DNA of 64,000 nucleotides, from contig CALNXK010000083.1 in the NCBI GenBank assembly GCA_942486035.1, positions 669,001 through 733,000 on the forward strand, written 5' to 3'. The notes under the pieces were generated by a model that saw nothing but the letters and a program-made list of their open reading frames with translations, did no database searches and was not told where the DNA came from. How positions within the stretch are numbered: the first letter of the stretch is position 1; every line of letters starts with the position of its first letter. Shown one piece after another: positions 39,601 through 53,390 of the stretch. A program made the position numbers and the translations under genes. Origin of the DNA: Porites lobata. Its lineage: Eukaryota; Cnidaria; Anthozoa; Scleractinia; Poritidae.

Positions 39601-42600
39601 TTTTTGTAAGCTTTAGCATCAATGGTTTAAAAGAGAACGTCCAACATTCAAATAACTTCCCCTTCCGAACAGAAATATAAAACTTTATTTGCTTCTCCTT
39701 AATTGCTTCTGTCTACTCACTTTGAATGAGAAAGTTTTTTTTGTCACTTCTCGTAAATGCTGTCAACAGCGGCCATGATCGAGGCCAGCTTTCGCATTAT
39801 GTGTAGTGAGTGTTCTTTGCCTAGTTACCTTGCTGGCACGTACAATTTTCGGAAATATTTGTTTTGCTTTTTTTTTCCTTTTTTTCTTCATAAATTCACT
39901 CCTCTTTCTTGGCAAAATTCGTCTTGCTTGGAAATCCCGAGTTCACAAAGCAGTGACAAAACGGCCCTCTCTAGAGGTAAACATCGCTTCGAGCATATAA
40001 ACAGTCAGCTAGAGTAAAACTCATCACGATAAATTACGATGTTTAAACACTATGTAGTCTTTTCTTATCTTCAAAAACATCACCACTAGGATGTTCTTGT
40101 ATGTTCAACGAGTACTTAATTTGAACTTTGACAAAACACCCAGTTCACGACAGCAATTTTGTTTTGCTTTAAATTCACCGCCCACTGCGGTGAATAAAAC
40201 GGCATACCCCGAGACAACGAACCAATCGGATTGCTTGAATCACCAAGATCACTGAGTGTGCATAGCCTGACAAATATTATCCAGTGGGTGAATATCGCCA
40301 TTTTCGATGTTCGATTAACCCCCAGAATAATGTGAATGTTTTCTGGAAATCTATCACTCTTTTTTAATTTCAAACCAATTATGGTAAAGAGAGGTTTTGT
40401 TCTTTGTAACCTCACTTGTGTTTCTGTGCCGTTTCCAGACTGTTTGCAAACAACCGAATCAACCAGATCCAGGAGAAAGCTTTATCAAAGCTTCCACTTG
40501 TGGAGTACATGTAAGTTGAACAAACAAACGAACTTTAGATCAAGAAAAGTATCATAGTTGCCATTGACAATAGTCTGTTCACCGGCATTGGGGTTATTTG
40601 GTCCTAATTCTCATATTGCTCATGTAATGATTGCTTTGTGCTGAATAACTTAGAAATAAATTTTTAAAGCTAGAAAATGAACATGTGAGTAGAACTGAAT
40701 TATGTTTTGTCCATCACTATCTGTTTTGATGTTACCTATTTGGAGGGCCATTGAGTAAAATAGCAGGTTACGTAACTAGCTAAAATGTATTTCACGTTCG
40801 GTAAATGAAGTTGTTACTACTTCTTCTCAAACCCGTTCCAAAAAGCATTAATAATTCGTAAAGAAATTAATGCTTAATGAGTGTCCTTATATCTGATATA
40901 GACATGGCTAAATTACGTCAAATTATTTAGACCAAAATAACCCCAAATCTTAATTTTCCGTCCCTTAAACGTAAAAAAACATATGACAACGTTGATGACG
41001 CAAAAAAAATATTTTCTCCCACGAAATGAAGCCACGAATTAGCTTCGCCAGCAAATCTATGTATACATTGGGCGCTTTCCATTTAGTCAAAATTTCCGGA
41101 ATTTCCGGTTCGGCGGTAAATGGAACACGTTTCGTCGGTTCGTCCCACTGGAAAATTCCCAGAAAAAGTGGAAAATCTAAAAAGGTGGTCCCGTTTTCCC
41201 GGTTGGAATTTCCGAACGGAATGTCGTGTTCCATTGACGTTTCTTGTAGTTTGTACCAGTTCCAGGTCCACGGTCGGGCACCCGGCCACGTACCGGGGTT
41301 TACGACCAAATGGAACAACTTTTTACCGATCGGAAATTCCACTTTTGCTACCACCGAAATTTCCGGGTTTTTTTCGTAAATGGAAAGCGCCCATTGTTTC
41401 TACTCTGTCAAGACAGCTTTGGCAGAAACGTATCTCCAGCTTAATCCCGTTGTATCATTGCAGAGATCTTAGCCACAATGTTATTCTAGTTTTGGCGGGC
41501 AATTCGTTTCGCGACAAACGTCACCTGAGGAATATGTAAGTGGACGGAATAAATGTGCATTGTATTACCTAAGTAACCTAATGTAAGTTGTTTAGTAGTA
41601 AAGGGGGAATTTATATTTGAGGAATTCGGTGGTTTTTAAAACATAAATTCTTGCACATACCTCACGGCAAGCAATAACGGTATAATTATAGGAAGTAAAA
41701 TTCGGTATGCGAAATGATAATTATGAACTGACGTTCAAACAACGACAGTGACCTTCGATTAAATGTTTAACTCCACATGCAACGAATGAAGAATGAGAAT
41801 AACTAACTCCGCTAAATAGTTTCGGCTATGAAGGCACACGTCTGTAACTCCTTCTAGTGAAAGAGCAATAAAATTACAGGAAAAATACTTCACAAATCCA
41901 ATCGGTCTAGCAGAAAGTGTGAAGAGGCGCAGATGATTTCATAGCTTGCTTAGGGAATAAAATCAAATCTTAGCCCTTCATTTTACCCTGTTGAGAAATC
42001 TTACAAGATCTTGTAAGATCTATGAATCTTGTCTAGGTAAGTTTCCCCACAGTTTCTTATAAGATCTTACAAGAATATTTCAAGATCTTGTTAGATTTTG
42101 ATAAGTAGCCTACGAGATGTAATGTAAGAATCTTATACTTTTAATATTTTGGTAAAGATTGTTAGATGCTAATAGGAAGTTTATAATTCCAGAATCTTGA
42201 AAGTCAGTTCTTGTAAGATTTTTGCAACAGTTTGGCTTAGAATCTTAGTATACTTTTAAAAGAAACTAGCTCAATAAGAATCTTAATAACATCTTAGTAA
42301 GATCTTCTCCTGAGACGATAAACATCAGTAGGGTATCGGCGGGTCTTAGCCATTGTTTTTCCGATCAAAGGCGTTTGTAAAAGGCCTCATGTCTTGAAAA
42401 AAGCCCAGAAAAGTAGCAGATAAATAAGAAAAACCATAGAAGTCCCTCCAAATACTCTTAACTCGATGGACAAATGAGGACTGTGAGGAGAGACTCGAGA
42501 AAAGAACATGATTGAGCCACCGTGCTGTAATGACGAGCTGCGTTGTTGAACCACGCAAAAGCGAGGCAATATGTCCTACTAACATCTGGCGAGATTTAAA

Positions 42601-45600
42601 GTGGTATCTGAGTGATAATGGTGAGCCAGTCAAGTTATATCTAATGAGAAAGGTGTATTTTTTCAGTCAGCGAAACAGGTGGCTCGGAATACCCGGGTTT
42701 TTTCTTCCGAGCCACCTATTCTATTCTATATCTGTTCAGCAAGTAGGCTAAAAATGCATCATCACATCTCTATCATTGCGCATAAGCTATTTCTATTTCA
42801 CATCGCAGATGGTTTTAAAGTTATGTAGCGGGACCTCCGAAGCATCCTCCTTGGTCCTAGGAAGTCTAGAAAAGGGTTACCGTAATTGTGTTAAAAGACA
42901 CCCTCGGTGTTTATTTAGAAGATTTTTCTCATAACTCTAATTAAGCTCAACAAAACTAATATGGCGGGATAAATACTGAGCGGAGTATCTATTCCATCAA
43001 TTGATACGTGTAGACCGTCTAAAGATCAATATCGCTCTTTAAAATCTTAACTTCGGTGGCAGTATCCTACTCCAGGGTTACAGTGTTGCTACCGTCAGTC
43101 TGATCTATCCTTACCTTCAATTTGACATTGAACGAGGTGCAATGCGCAAACCCTTGTTAATCAAGCAAGGATTGAAACTGAATAAATTTTTGCTAATTCT
43201 TAGTCTCTTGGAGTTTATTATAGAGGGGAGTCTAATATAAACTTAACAACGTAGAGGGGCGCTTGTTAGACACGTAGCGTCAAATTTAGAGGAGGCGTCA
43301 ATTAGATCATTTGCGGTAAGCTATATCTTTTGCAACGTCTGTGCTTCACTGTCAATCTGAGGTAAGGCTAGCAGGGTTCATTTCTATAGACTTAACTCTG
43401 AGCTGTTTTATTTGTTATAGAGAAGCACCATAAACATCTCTTTTAAATTTTAAATTTAAGGTACTTCACTTTTCAGAAAACTAACCGGAAATTTCATCCA
43501 AAAATTTACGCCCACTGTATTCTCTGGCCTGGAGACGTTGGAAGTTTTGTAAGTATTTTCTTCCTTGCTGAATTATTTTTCTTTATTTCAACTGCAGTCT
43601 AACGGTTCCCTTTTTTACTTAGCTTTTAGGGTGGGTGTCTTTAGGGATTGTAGCGAGCAGATAATCTTAGGTCCTATGTTTCCTCTCTGTTTGGGGGAGT
43701 CCTTTCTGTTAGAATCTCATCTTAAGATCTCACTTAACAAGTTAGTTTTATCATTTTCTGATCTTGTTTTTCCCGTAAATATTCAACCGCAGAGACCTTG
43801 GAGAAAATTTGTTGACAAAAGTTCCAATGGGAGCATTTGGGGAGTTGTCTAGTCTCCGTGTGTTGTAAGTAATTAACTGCTACTCAATTTATTTCTCTGA
43901 GATAGAGCCTCCCCTGAGATCTTTGTCAAATTTTACCGATTTGTTATTTAGCAGAAACTTGTGTGTAAGCAACAATTCCCCAATACGAGTACATGCCTTA
44001 AACTCGTTTCCCGACGACTGTTTCTTTTTCTGGACTGGGAATTATTCTGTAGTCATTCTAAAGAAAGAAAGTCACCACTCATTGCAAAAAAAGCGAGAAA
44101 AAAAGGTCACCACACTCGCTTAAGAGAAAATGAAGAATTACCTCACTGGAAAGTTCCCACCTTAAGGCAAATCCGCTATCCTGAAATTATGCGCAGTTAG
44201 ATGTCCAATGCAATATAAAGAATAACCTTAATCTCGAGTGGCATTGATTTGGCATATTCTTTTTTATCAAAATATGAGCGATAAATGAATGGATGCTTAT
44301 AGAGGATAAAGAAATTGGTAAAATAGCTCTTCTTCTTTTGTCATTAGTATCTGTCAAACTGAAAAAATAGGTAACCAATTTACCCCATTTACATTGCAAG
44401 GAGAGCTCCAGAAACCACCACTGTGACAGTAGTATAGGGCGCACTAATTATCCTTTTTTGGAAAGAATCTCATTCATTTGAGGTCGATGACGTTCAGATA
44501 AGGTCATACGCTATTTTTAGGTGGTTTGACAGGTTTGAAATTACTTTAAAATTATTTTTTGGTCCATTCATGTGGTGGAAGGTATAAATGATAACTGGTC
44601 TGTGACTTAAAATCACTAAGCCGTAACAATATAATGCAAGTTCAATTTCTCTTCGCTTTAATTGTCTATTGCTATTGTTCTTTTTCCAACTCACCGATCC
44701 ATGGCCCGGTTGCATAAAACGTCCGTAACAACTACGGGTTTACGTACGTACGTACTTTCTTTACACTCACCGATGGTTAGCTTGAAAAAAAAAAATAGCC
44801 TGTGTACAGACGTTCCCCCTCCCTCAGAAAAAAATCTCTTCTCCCGATTTTTTTCTGAGGGAGGGGGGACGTCTTGTACACAGGCTAGAAAAAAAGAGAG
44901 TGAATCATTAATAAAGTACTATATCAAGGTTACGTGTGCCCTTAAGTGAGCCCGTAAGTTACCACGTAAAACAGAAACTTACGAGAGTGCTAAGCAGGGT
45001 TGTCACTAAGATTTCAAGTTGCCGGGTATTTGTTGTTAGTAGCCGAGGAAGTCGTAAGCAGTCCTAGAGACCCCCCTCCCCCCTACAAGAAGTTTTTGCA
45101 GCGCAACTTCTTCCGTTTTCTAAAACGCATTACCGCCCCAAAAAGGCAATCTTCATCAAGAGTACAGCTATCATTAGCGGTTTTATGATGATCACGTCTT
45201 TATTAAAGAAAACAACATCATTCGGAGACCCTAAAATAATAAGTTTTTACTTTACGTAAAGGCTCGTTGGAGAGTTTTTTTAGTGGCCGCCAAATGGGAG
45301 TATACATGTAAGCACCGGGTCTGAAATAGATGACAGGTAGGCACCGGTCACGTTATCCGCGCAGTCTTATCTTCACACAGACAAGGCGCATGCTGGCCAG
45401 TGAAGTGTTAAATCACAACGATACTTTACAAATGTTAAAAATGTGGAAAGGACAATCGATTCTTATATGGTGCAAATGAATTAACATGCGTTTAAAATCA
45501 ATTGTTAATCCTCATTTAGTTATACGTAAGAACGAAACAAGTTACAGAAAACAAAAGTAAAACTAATATTACAAATGAATTAACTCACGGAGAAGCGGAA

Positions 45601-48600
45601 AGATGACAAGCGGACGATGAATTTACGAAAAAGCATCATAAACACAAGGTTACTACGGTTTGTTGAAAAAAAAAAGTATGATAACGCTAAAACAAGCGTA
45701 ACTTACGAAAAATCGCGGGATAAAATATGGCAAAACTAAACTGCACAACGACGCTGAGATGTCAAAACGAGACTAGGGGAGAAGAATGCAAAAGTAATGC
45801 TAATGCTTAACTTCCCTTTTAAATATAACTTCTTGGAAGTAGAACTGAGAAGATGTGATCATGACCTGTGGACAATGATCTAACATTTCCCTTTGACCGT
45901 GCGTTATTTTATATACTCGATACCTCACAAAGCTAAATATAGACCTGGTCACTTAAACGTCAATTTATTAAACATAGCAATCAGTCATAGTGTACATCTT
46001 CAAAGCCTTCATCATAATCCTCATTATCATCAACATCAGCATCAGGGAGATTTAACGCTCGGATGAAGCCTCAACTTCTTCTGTGATGTCAACAGAGATC
46101 TGCTTAGGTCTTTCATCGTGAACAAAGAGTGCAGATTCCTTTGCCACTTCTTCGACATGTTCAACACAAAGCCGACACAACGGTTGAAACTAGGGACTTT
46201 TAGCATCGACAAAGGTGACGGCAGCGAAAACGTCGCTTTTAAAATGAACTAGCGTTTTTTCCAACTTTGTCTCGTTTATTTCAGTTCGCTGAAAATAGCT
46301 AATGTAGGCCAATTTCCCTGGAGTTGATTTCTTTGGGACCGCACTCAAGTTTAGAAAGAGAAAGAAAAGTTTGTCTTCGATTGTTTACGTCCTTCATAAA
46401 ACGTGAAACTAGGGGTGCGTTCGATTGGGAAATCTGGATTTAGATTTTAAAATCCGGATTTCGGATTTGCAATCGAACGTGAAATCCGAAAACAGATTTC
46501 AACGCTAAGATATCTGTTTTTGGATTTTCATTTTTACCGTTCGATGGGGAAATCCGAAAAAGGATTTGAAAAACTGTCGTTAAGAACAGCGGTCTTGCAC
46601 GCGCACGCATAATTAGGAAAAATAAGACCGCTGTTCACGAGAACAGCTTTGCAAATCCGTTTTCGGATTTCCCAATCGAACGGTAAAAAGGAAATCCATG
46701 AAATCCGGATTTGGATTTCTTAATTGAAATCCACCCTGAGGACGGATTTCTCGGAGGTGAAATCCGTTTTCGGATTTCGCGTTCGATTGGGAAATCCGGA
46801 TTTAGATTTTGAAAATCTAAATCCGGATTTCCCAATCGAACGCACCCTAGGCATTTTCACGTCGTAGTCGTGCAGTAACGGCAAAGAAATGTACAAAAAA
46901 GCGTGATACGTGCAAACTAGTTGTTTTGCTCAATAAACCTATTGCTTTTTTGACGTTCTCGTTGCCGTCGCCGTCGCCGTCGTCGTTGCTAAAACTCCCG
47001 ACTGACAGTTCGCGAACGGAGAGTTTTCGTGCGTGTGTACTAGTACCAAATCTAAGGCAGATGTCTTTTTCCGATATTTCTTAGTTTTTGCACGCCAGTA
47101 TTTCAAAATTACCTGAACCTGCTGCAGATGAAACTTTCATTTAGTTTGATGGATAGTCTTTGTGTGTTTCAAAGGTGTGCTCTTTTGGTTTAATTTAATG
47201 ACGAAAGTAGCCGGGGGCCATGCTCTGAGTAGCCGGGGGAAATCTCCGGCCCCCGGCCCTTAGTGACAACCCTGCTAAGTGCGTTCCATGCAACACCCGT
47301 AAGTGTACCCATAACGGATTCGTAAGTGACCTACTTAAGTGAGCACTTAAGTGCAGGTTTTATGCAACCGGGCGCATGCGCCCAAATCGTGCATATTAAT
47401 GAGAACGAATGCAAACAAGCTCTTTCTAGCACGAAACACAATAGGCCATTTCCATGGTGGCATCGGGTGTCAGGAAATCGCGATGACGGGGCCGGGGCCC
47501 GGTTGCATAAAACCCGCACTTAAGTGCCCACTTAAGTAGGTCACTTACGAATCCGTTATGGGTACACTTACGGGTGTTGCATGGAACGCACTTAGCACTC
47601 TCGTAAGTTTCTGTTTTACGTGGTAACTTACGGGTTCACTTAAAGGCACATGTAACTTTGATATAGTACTTTCAATTATTAATTTGACTCGCTCTATTTT
47701 TTTAAATTAAGTTAACCATCGGTGAGTGTAAAGAAAGTGTCAAGTCGTTTCGAACACCTTTAAGCCTCTCATTCAAATAAAGTTTACATGACATCGTTAT
47801 TTTACTTCAATATCCACTGGAAATGTTTGTTGTCCTTCTTTTTTCTTAACGACGGCTTTAAACTGTCCATCAGAGGTTAACAAAGCGCATTAGAACGGAA
47901 TTAGGTAAAGAAAAAACATTTTTTTGTTCACTTCTCAGTAAAAGATCCTCGTTAACTTTGGTAAAAACAGTAAGGATACGGGACCTACATAGGTCTCGTA
48001 AATTCACGTGCTATTTTTCCTGTAAAAAAAAGTTTTATGCAACACCCGCAATTTCTGTTGCATAAAGGACACTTAAGTGAACACTTACGAAAATCGTAAA
48101 TGCAACCACTTAAGTGAATTCCCTAAGTGGACCACTTAAGTGATTTAATGCAACTCACTTAAGTTACGAGTGCACGTACGTATACCTGTAGTTGTTACGG
48201 GCGTTTTAGTCGGGGTCGATCTCTTTTTTAAAAGAATGCTGTTTTAGGGTTAGGGTTTATTTTCAACCCTAACCCTAACTCTAACCTAACTGTTCTTGCT
48301 TGATTTGCATAACCCGGTTAGAACTCGGTTAAGACGGTAGAAAACCCAGCCGAACTCGAATTTTTTTGTAAACGAGTTAACTTTATTTAGTCCCCAAGTA
48401 TGGCCGCAGCCAGTATCATGTAGGTCTCTTCGCTCGTCGCTATTTTTGTGGCCTCAAAAAATTTATGGATAAATAGACGATGTGCAAGGAAACTCGTGCT
48501 GTGATTGCTCAGTACAAGCTTATAATGCACCTTTAAAGAGCGCTCGGCCTTAAGACGAAATGTTTTATGTAATAAGTACTCTTATTGTTTTCCGCAGAAG

Positions 48601-51600
48601 TTTGAGGTCCAATGAAATAAAGTTCCTCGAGGAAGAAATTTTTAGTGGACGAAACAATTTAACTTACCTGTGAGTATTTATTGTGTTGAAAATGATGTCA
48701 CAACTTTATAGAAGTCAAGAACCTTGCGATGCCAAATCATCGTCTTTAATTTATGCTTTTTGACGGTAAGGAAGAAACACGCTGTTTTGTTTTCAATATC
48801 ACTCTTCTGGGCGAAAAGTGGAAAACACGTTTTCTTCTGTAGTTGTAGCAATTTGCCATGAAGCGGTCGCAATTCATCTAAGAAGTCTGCTTCTCCAAGT
48901 CATTTTTTTATCTTGTCCTTTATAATTAAAGTTTACCTTCTCGTGCATGGATCTGCTGAAACGAATTTCGTGAAGGTACCCCTTCGTGCAAGTTGGTAAA
49001 TTGGCTGGGATAATCCCTGGTGCTCAGATTGGAGAGATAACGGCACCATCGGTGAACAAAGAAACACATATCAAGACAGAAAACTCGTTTAATCATTTTT
49101 CACAAGTCAAGGCCTCAAGGAGATAGAGACAATAATGTTCAAGTGAAACTGCACCAGATCGTCCTCTTGGCAGTGCTTGAAGCCTACCTCTTTCTTCCGC
49201 TCGCTGACAATTCACACGTGTTCCACTTCTTCCTTGTCGCTATTAATGTAAGCACGAAATCTCACTCTGTCTACACTTACATTTTGTTGCTCTGGTACCT
49301 AAGTTCCTACAAAAGGAAATAAGCGTCATCTTAATCGTAGGTCGCTGTACCACATTTTACTCAATATGTGTGGATAGGAACGCAACTCAACCTTTTAACT
49401 CTGTTGGTTGGCGTCCTTGTAAACGTCACGAAATAATAACCGATATTCTGCCTTGTTAAAATCGCCCTCGGTTGATACCTTTACGTGATGCGCCATTTCA
49501 GTAGCTATAGAGGGCCTTTTGATGCTTTAGTATCAATAAACGCGCTTGGAAACTAATCACTGCAAGGATTAGGCGTAACCAACAATTTCACAACGTGACA
49601 GTAGACAATAGTACCGTGAAAAGAGCACATAACGAAAGATGGAAAGGTGAAGCGTAGCACGCGAAAGTACAAGGGTGATAGGATCGGGAAGCGGGCAGAA
49701 GAACCAGAAGCAATGGCCCTTCGTAACGACATGTAAACAGTGCAAAAGATTGCAAAGGATGTCAATGGAGGCTTGAACGCAGTATCCAGTTAATTGAAGG
49801 CATAGGATGGCACATTGTTTGCCAAGGGACAGAACAAACTCGCACTATCGGCCGAACGAACGAGGAAGTGCACAAATGACCAGAAACAACTTTTCCTGCT
49901 ATCACCGAAGACGCTGATGAAGTGCTCCTAGCCACCAACAACCTCACAAGAGCGGAATCAAATAACTAAGGTGCAACAAGTCCCTTGGCATATACGGCAT
50001 CTCAGCGTTTAGTTTGGAAGCTTGGCAGAATGCCGGCATATTGAACAAAGGTTGCAGACGCGTCGCGTTGTATTCTATTCCGCCGTGAAATTTGTACTGT
50101 CATCTCATTCTGAGAAGCGTAATGAATAACATGCTTCAATAACAATAGGAAAACTTACTAAATGGTGAACAAATTTATACGCTTCGATGCATTATTGAGA
50201 AGTGCAACGAGTTCAAGTCGGCCTTTGCTTTCATCTTCATTAATTTCACTAAGGTATTCAACAGTTCCCACAATCATCTTCGTGGAACATTCATTTCTAC
50301 TATCAGGAATATGTATTGAAAGGTTCGAGGTCCTCTCTAGGGTACGTCATGGTTGTTTGCTTGTGCTGCTCCAGTTTGCAGTGGCTGAATAAGGCCACCG
50401 GGGGACTGATGGTAGTCAACTGTTTGACCTAGACTTTGCAGAAGACATCACCGTATGCCAATCAGTCATTACACTTAGCGAAAAATAAATGGGGTCTTAT
50501 CGTATGGTCACAATCAAAACCGTTTCAGTAGAAATTTTCCCTTCATTTTGAAAAATAGTCATTAACTTTTAATAAGAGAAAATCTTGCTCGATCTTCTTC
50601 TTTAGGGGTGGATAACAATTGACTCCAATGGGCGGCATATCAATAGTTACCCTTGAAAAAGATACCCTGTTTTTCGATTAAATCAAACAATAAGCATAGT
50701 CATGCCCAGTGGCTCACAGTAGGGCTTTATATATTCTCGTATGTTTTTTTTTAATACACCTTCACTAATACTTAAGCAAATACTTAATCTAAAATCAATT
50801 AACAGCTTGCTGAGTCTACCTTCTTAGTCTAAGTTACGAGGCAATAGAAATTGCAACCACTGATTAATGGCTGATAAACAAAAAACATATTACACCTACA
50901 TAAGGCCTTGAAATGATTAAATAATATATAGATTTAGCCAGGGCTAAAAGCGAAGCTCCCATTAATAAATTTATATTTTAAATCAAACAATAAACTTGTA
51001 ATCCACAAATCAGTTAACTTAAGGGCACATTCATGTGACTTTTGAGGGAAAGGATAAGTTATTTTAGAGTGAAACATCTTACATCGAGTTGATATACATG
51101 TATGTACCCCCAAAAAATAGCAAACATCTTCTATCACATTCAAGAGCCATAATGGTTCTTGATCAGAGTAGATTAGGCCTTGAAAACAAATTCTTGGAAA
51201 ACAAATCAGGCCGCATTTTTTTGCGTTCGACAGGTTTACTTTACAAATTCTTGCCAACAAATCTTAGTGTGTGTAAACCAACCTTTCACACTTTTTATAC
51301 ATCACATCTGAGGTCAAACAGTACTTATCATACAGACCTCGGACAGAATACGGCATTTCACAATTTTTCAATGTTCAGGAAGATCAATCGTGGGCTTTTA
51401 GCGAAACCGTTCAAAAAATTTCCAAAATCACCCATACGGCCAGCCGGTTCTCATTTTTAGTGCGAGCTGTCAGTGTGGTCGAGTGTTTGAATGACCTTTA
51501 ATGGAGATACGCTTCAACATAATAACGAATTTATTATCATTATTTTTTGTTATTTAATGGTTCCAATTATAACGATGTGTAATCTTATAAAGCGTTTGAT

Positions 51601-53357
51601 ACGCGTGACATTTCTAAGTACTCTTGCAAGCGATGTCCATGAACGATGAAAACAAACACCACGGACAAGCGATTAAAATTGCAAGGGAGACTACTAACAA
51701 TCAATAAAAGAAATATAATTCGGTAAAACATTTACAGAGACAACAATTTTCATTCACGAAGACAAGTATTAAAGTGTCTCTAAAAATCCTGAGTCTTTAA
51801 GCTTAAAGCTTAAGCTTAAGTTTATTTTGTTTTACTTTCAGCCGGCCTCCCGGTGTTCGTTTTTTTTCAAAGATGAACTCCTCGAAGCAAGAAAATCACT
51901 CAAAGTTTTCTTTCTACAGCCAAATTTATGACTAAATATTCTTCGGAACGTTTTTTTTCTATTTGCCGTGAGAAAATATATCTGAAGGCCTTTTAAAGTT
52001 CTGTAAGCTTATATCAAACCTGATACTAGATCAGATCATTGACTCAAATCTTAACAAACGTGCAAAAACTTGCCGCATAAACTGTGCTCGACTTCATGAA
52101 ATTAGATATAACAAAAACAAACATCAAATACAATAATTACTCAGGCTTACCATTCGAGATTCAGTTCCTGAAAGATATCAAGGAAGGCCATAGTTGCTTG
52201 AGACTTTTAAACTCTCTTACGCATTGAGCAAGGTGAAAGACGAAAGCGATGCCATCCGAAATCGGATTACCCAATTTTGACAAGCGACGCATTTCTCAAC
52301 CAAAAACCCAATAAACAAACCAGCCATGGATAACAGAAGACTCTTGATAGCAGCTGTATTTCATTTTGTACATCTAGTGGAAAAAGACAGTTAAAAACAT
52401 CACAAGTTGACACAAAACTCTGTCAGCTTTAACTGTCAAAGTAAACAACTCTCAAGATGCTGCATAAATTTTCCGCATGAACTCACCTGTCAAATTTTGA
52501 CAAATCAGAGCACAAAAATTGGACGTAGAGCGTGACCAACGCGTGACCATGGTAAGAAAAGGTCTTCCCCGCCTTTATTTTTAAAAAAATGGCTTAATTT
52601 TCGCGTCCGAGGTCAGTTTGAAATCAAAATCTTGACAGTGCGGGGTCATAGTGACATAAACACAACATATTTCATATGAATCATTGGAAAAAATAGACTT
52701 GAGCCTGCGATCATTTGAAACTGGTAAATTGTCAGCGGATAACTTCAAAAAAGGACTCGACCTCGATGGGTCGACACTTGAGCCCGCGCTACGGTCAGGT
52801 GATAATGGTCAGCGGATGTCATGTTTTGACAGCTGTCAATTGATCACAACATTGATGTGCAATTAGTTTTCTATTGGGCTCCCAAACTAGCTAGAAAGTG
52901 TGAGAGTAAACATTGGTTTCCCTGTGGTGCGGACGGACGGTCGGGCGTACGGTCACGTGATTACCAAATTTTGTCGGATGGGTAAATTACCACATTTCGT
53001 TAGCTGTGGGGCTCCGTCCACGCGCGCGCTTCGCGCGCGGGTGGAGCTCCGCTACTAAGTGATCAATATTATGGTTAAAAGTTAAACCTTGGTAAGACTT
53101 TCACGCCAAGCCTTTTTTTTTTAATAGTTACCTTCAAGAAAATTTGATTGAAAGCATTCCTGATAAATTGTTCAAGGATCTGGGACACCTAAAAGTTCTG
53201 TAAGTAGTAAATCTCTTGTCACATAAAACTATTCTACTTATGTATTAATAAGTTTACGCATTTCTACGAGCTTTATTCTTCAGTATGTTGTACCACTTTC
53301 AGTATCACTTCCTCGTTACTCCACAACATTACACATTTCTAATATTTGTATATTATA

Positions 53358-53390
<33 letters not shown>

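Larger units (their letters stand above)
44708..48209. mobile_element. Composite foldback element with nested insertions
   Basis: Outer ends CGTCCGTAACAACTACGGG and the inverse near 48174-48206 (GTAGTTGTTACGGGCG) bracket a large palindrome rich in CACTTAAGTG. The left arm (44755-44993 plus 47279-47370) pairs with 47500-47745 around a loop near 47371-47491. The left arm carries a 92-bp hairpin MITE (44796-44887) and a 2.28-kb TIR element (44994-47275). No transposase seen. It lies in the intron between LRR 4 and LRR 5. Confidence 0.7.

Noticed and set aside
40965..41379. Overlapping 117-129 codon frames on both strands
   Set aside because: They are the two strands of the GGGCGCTTTCC MITE, not genes.
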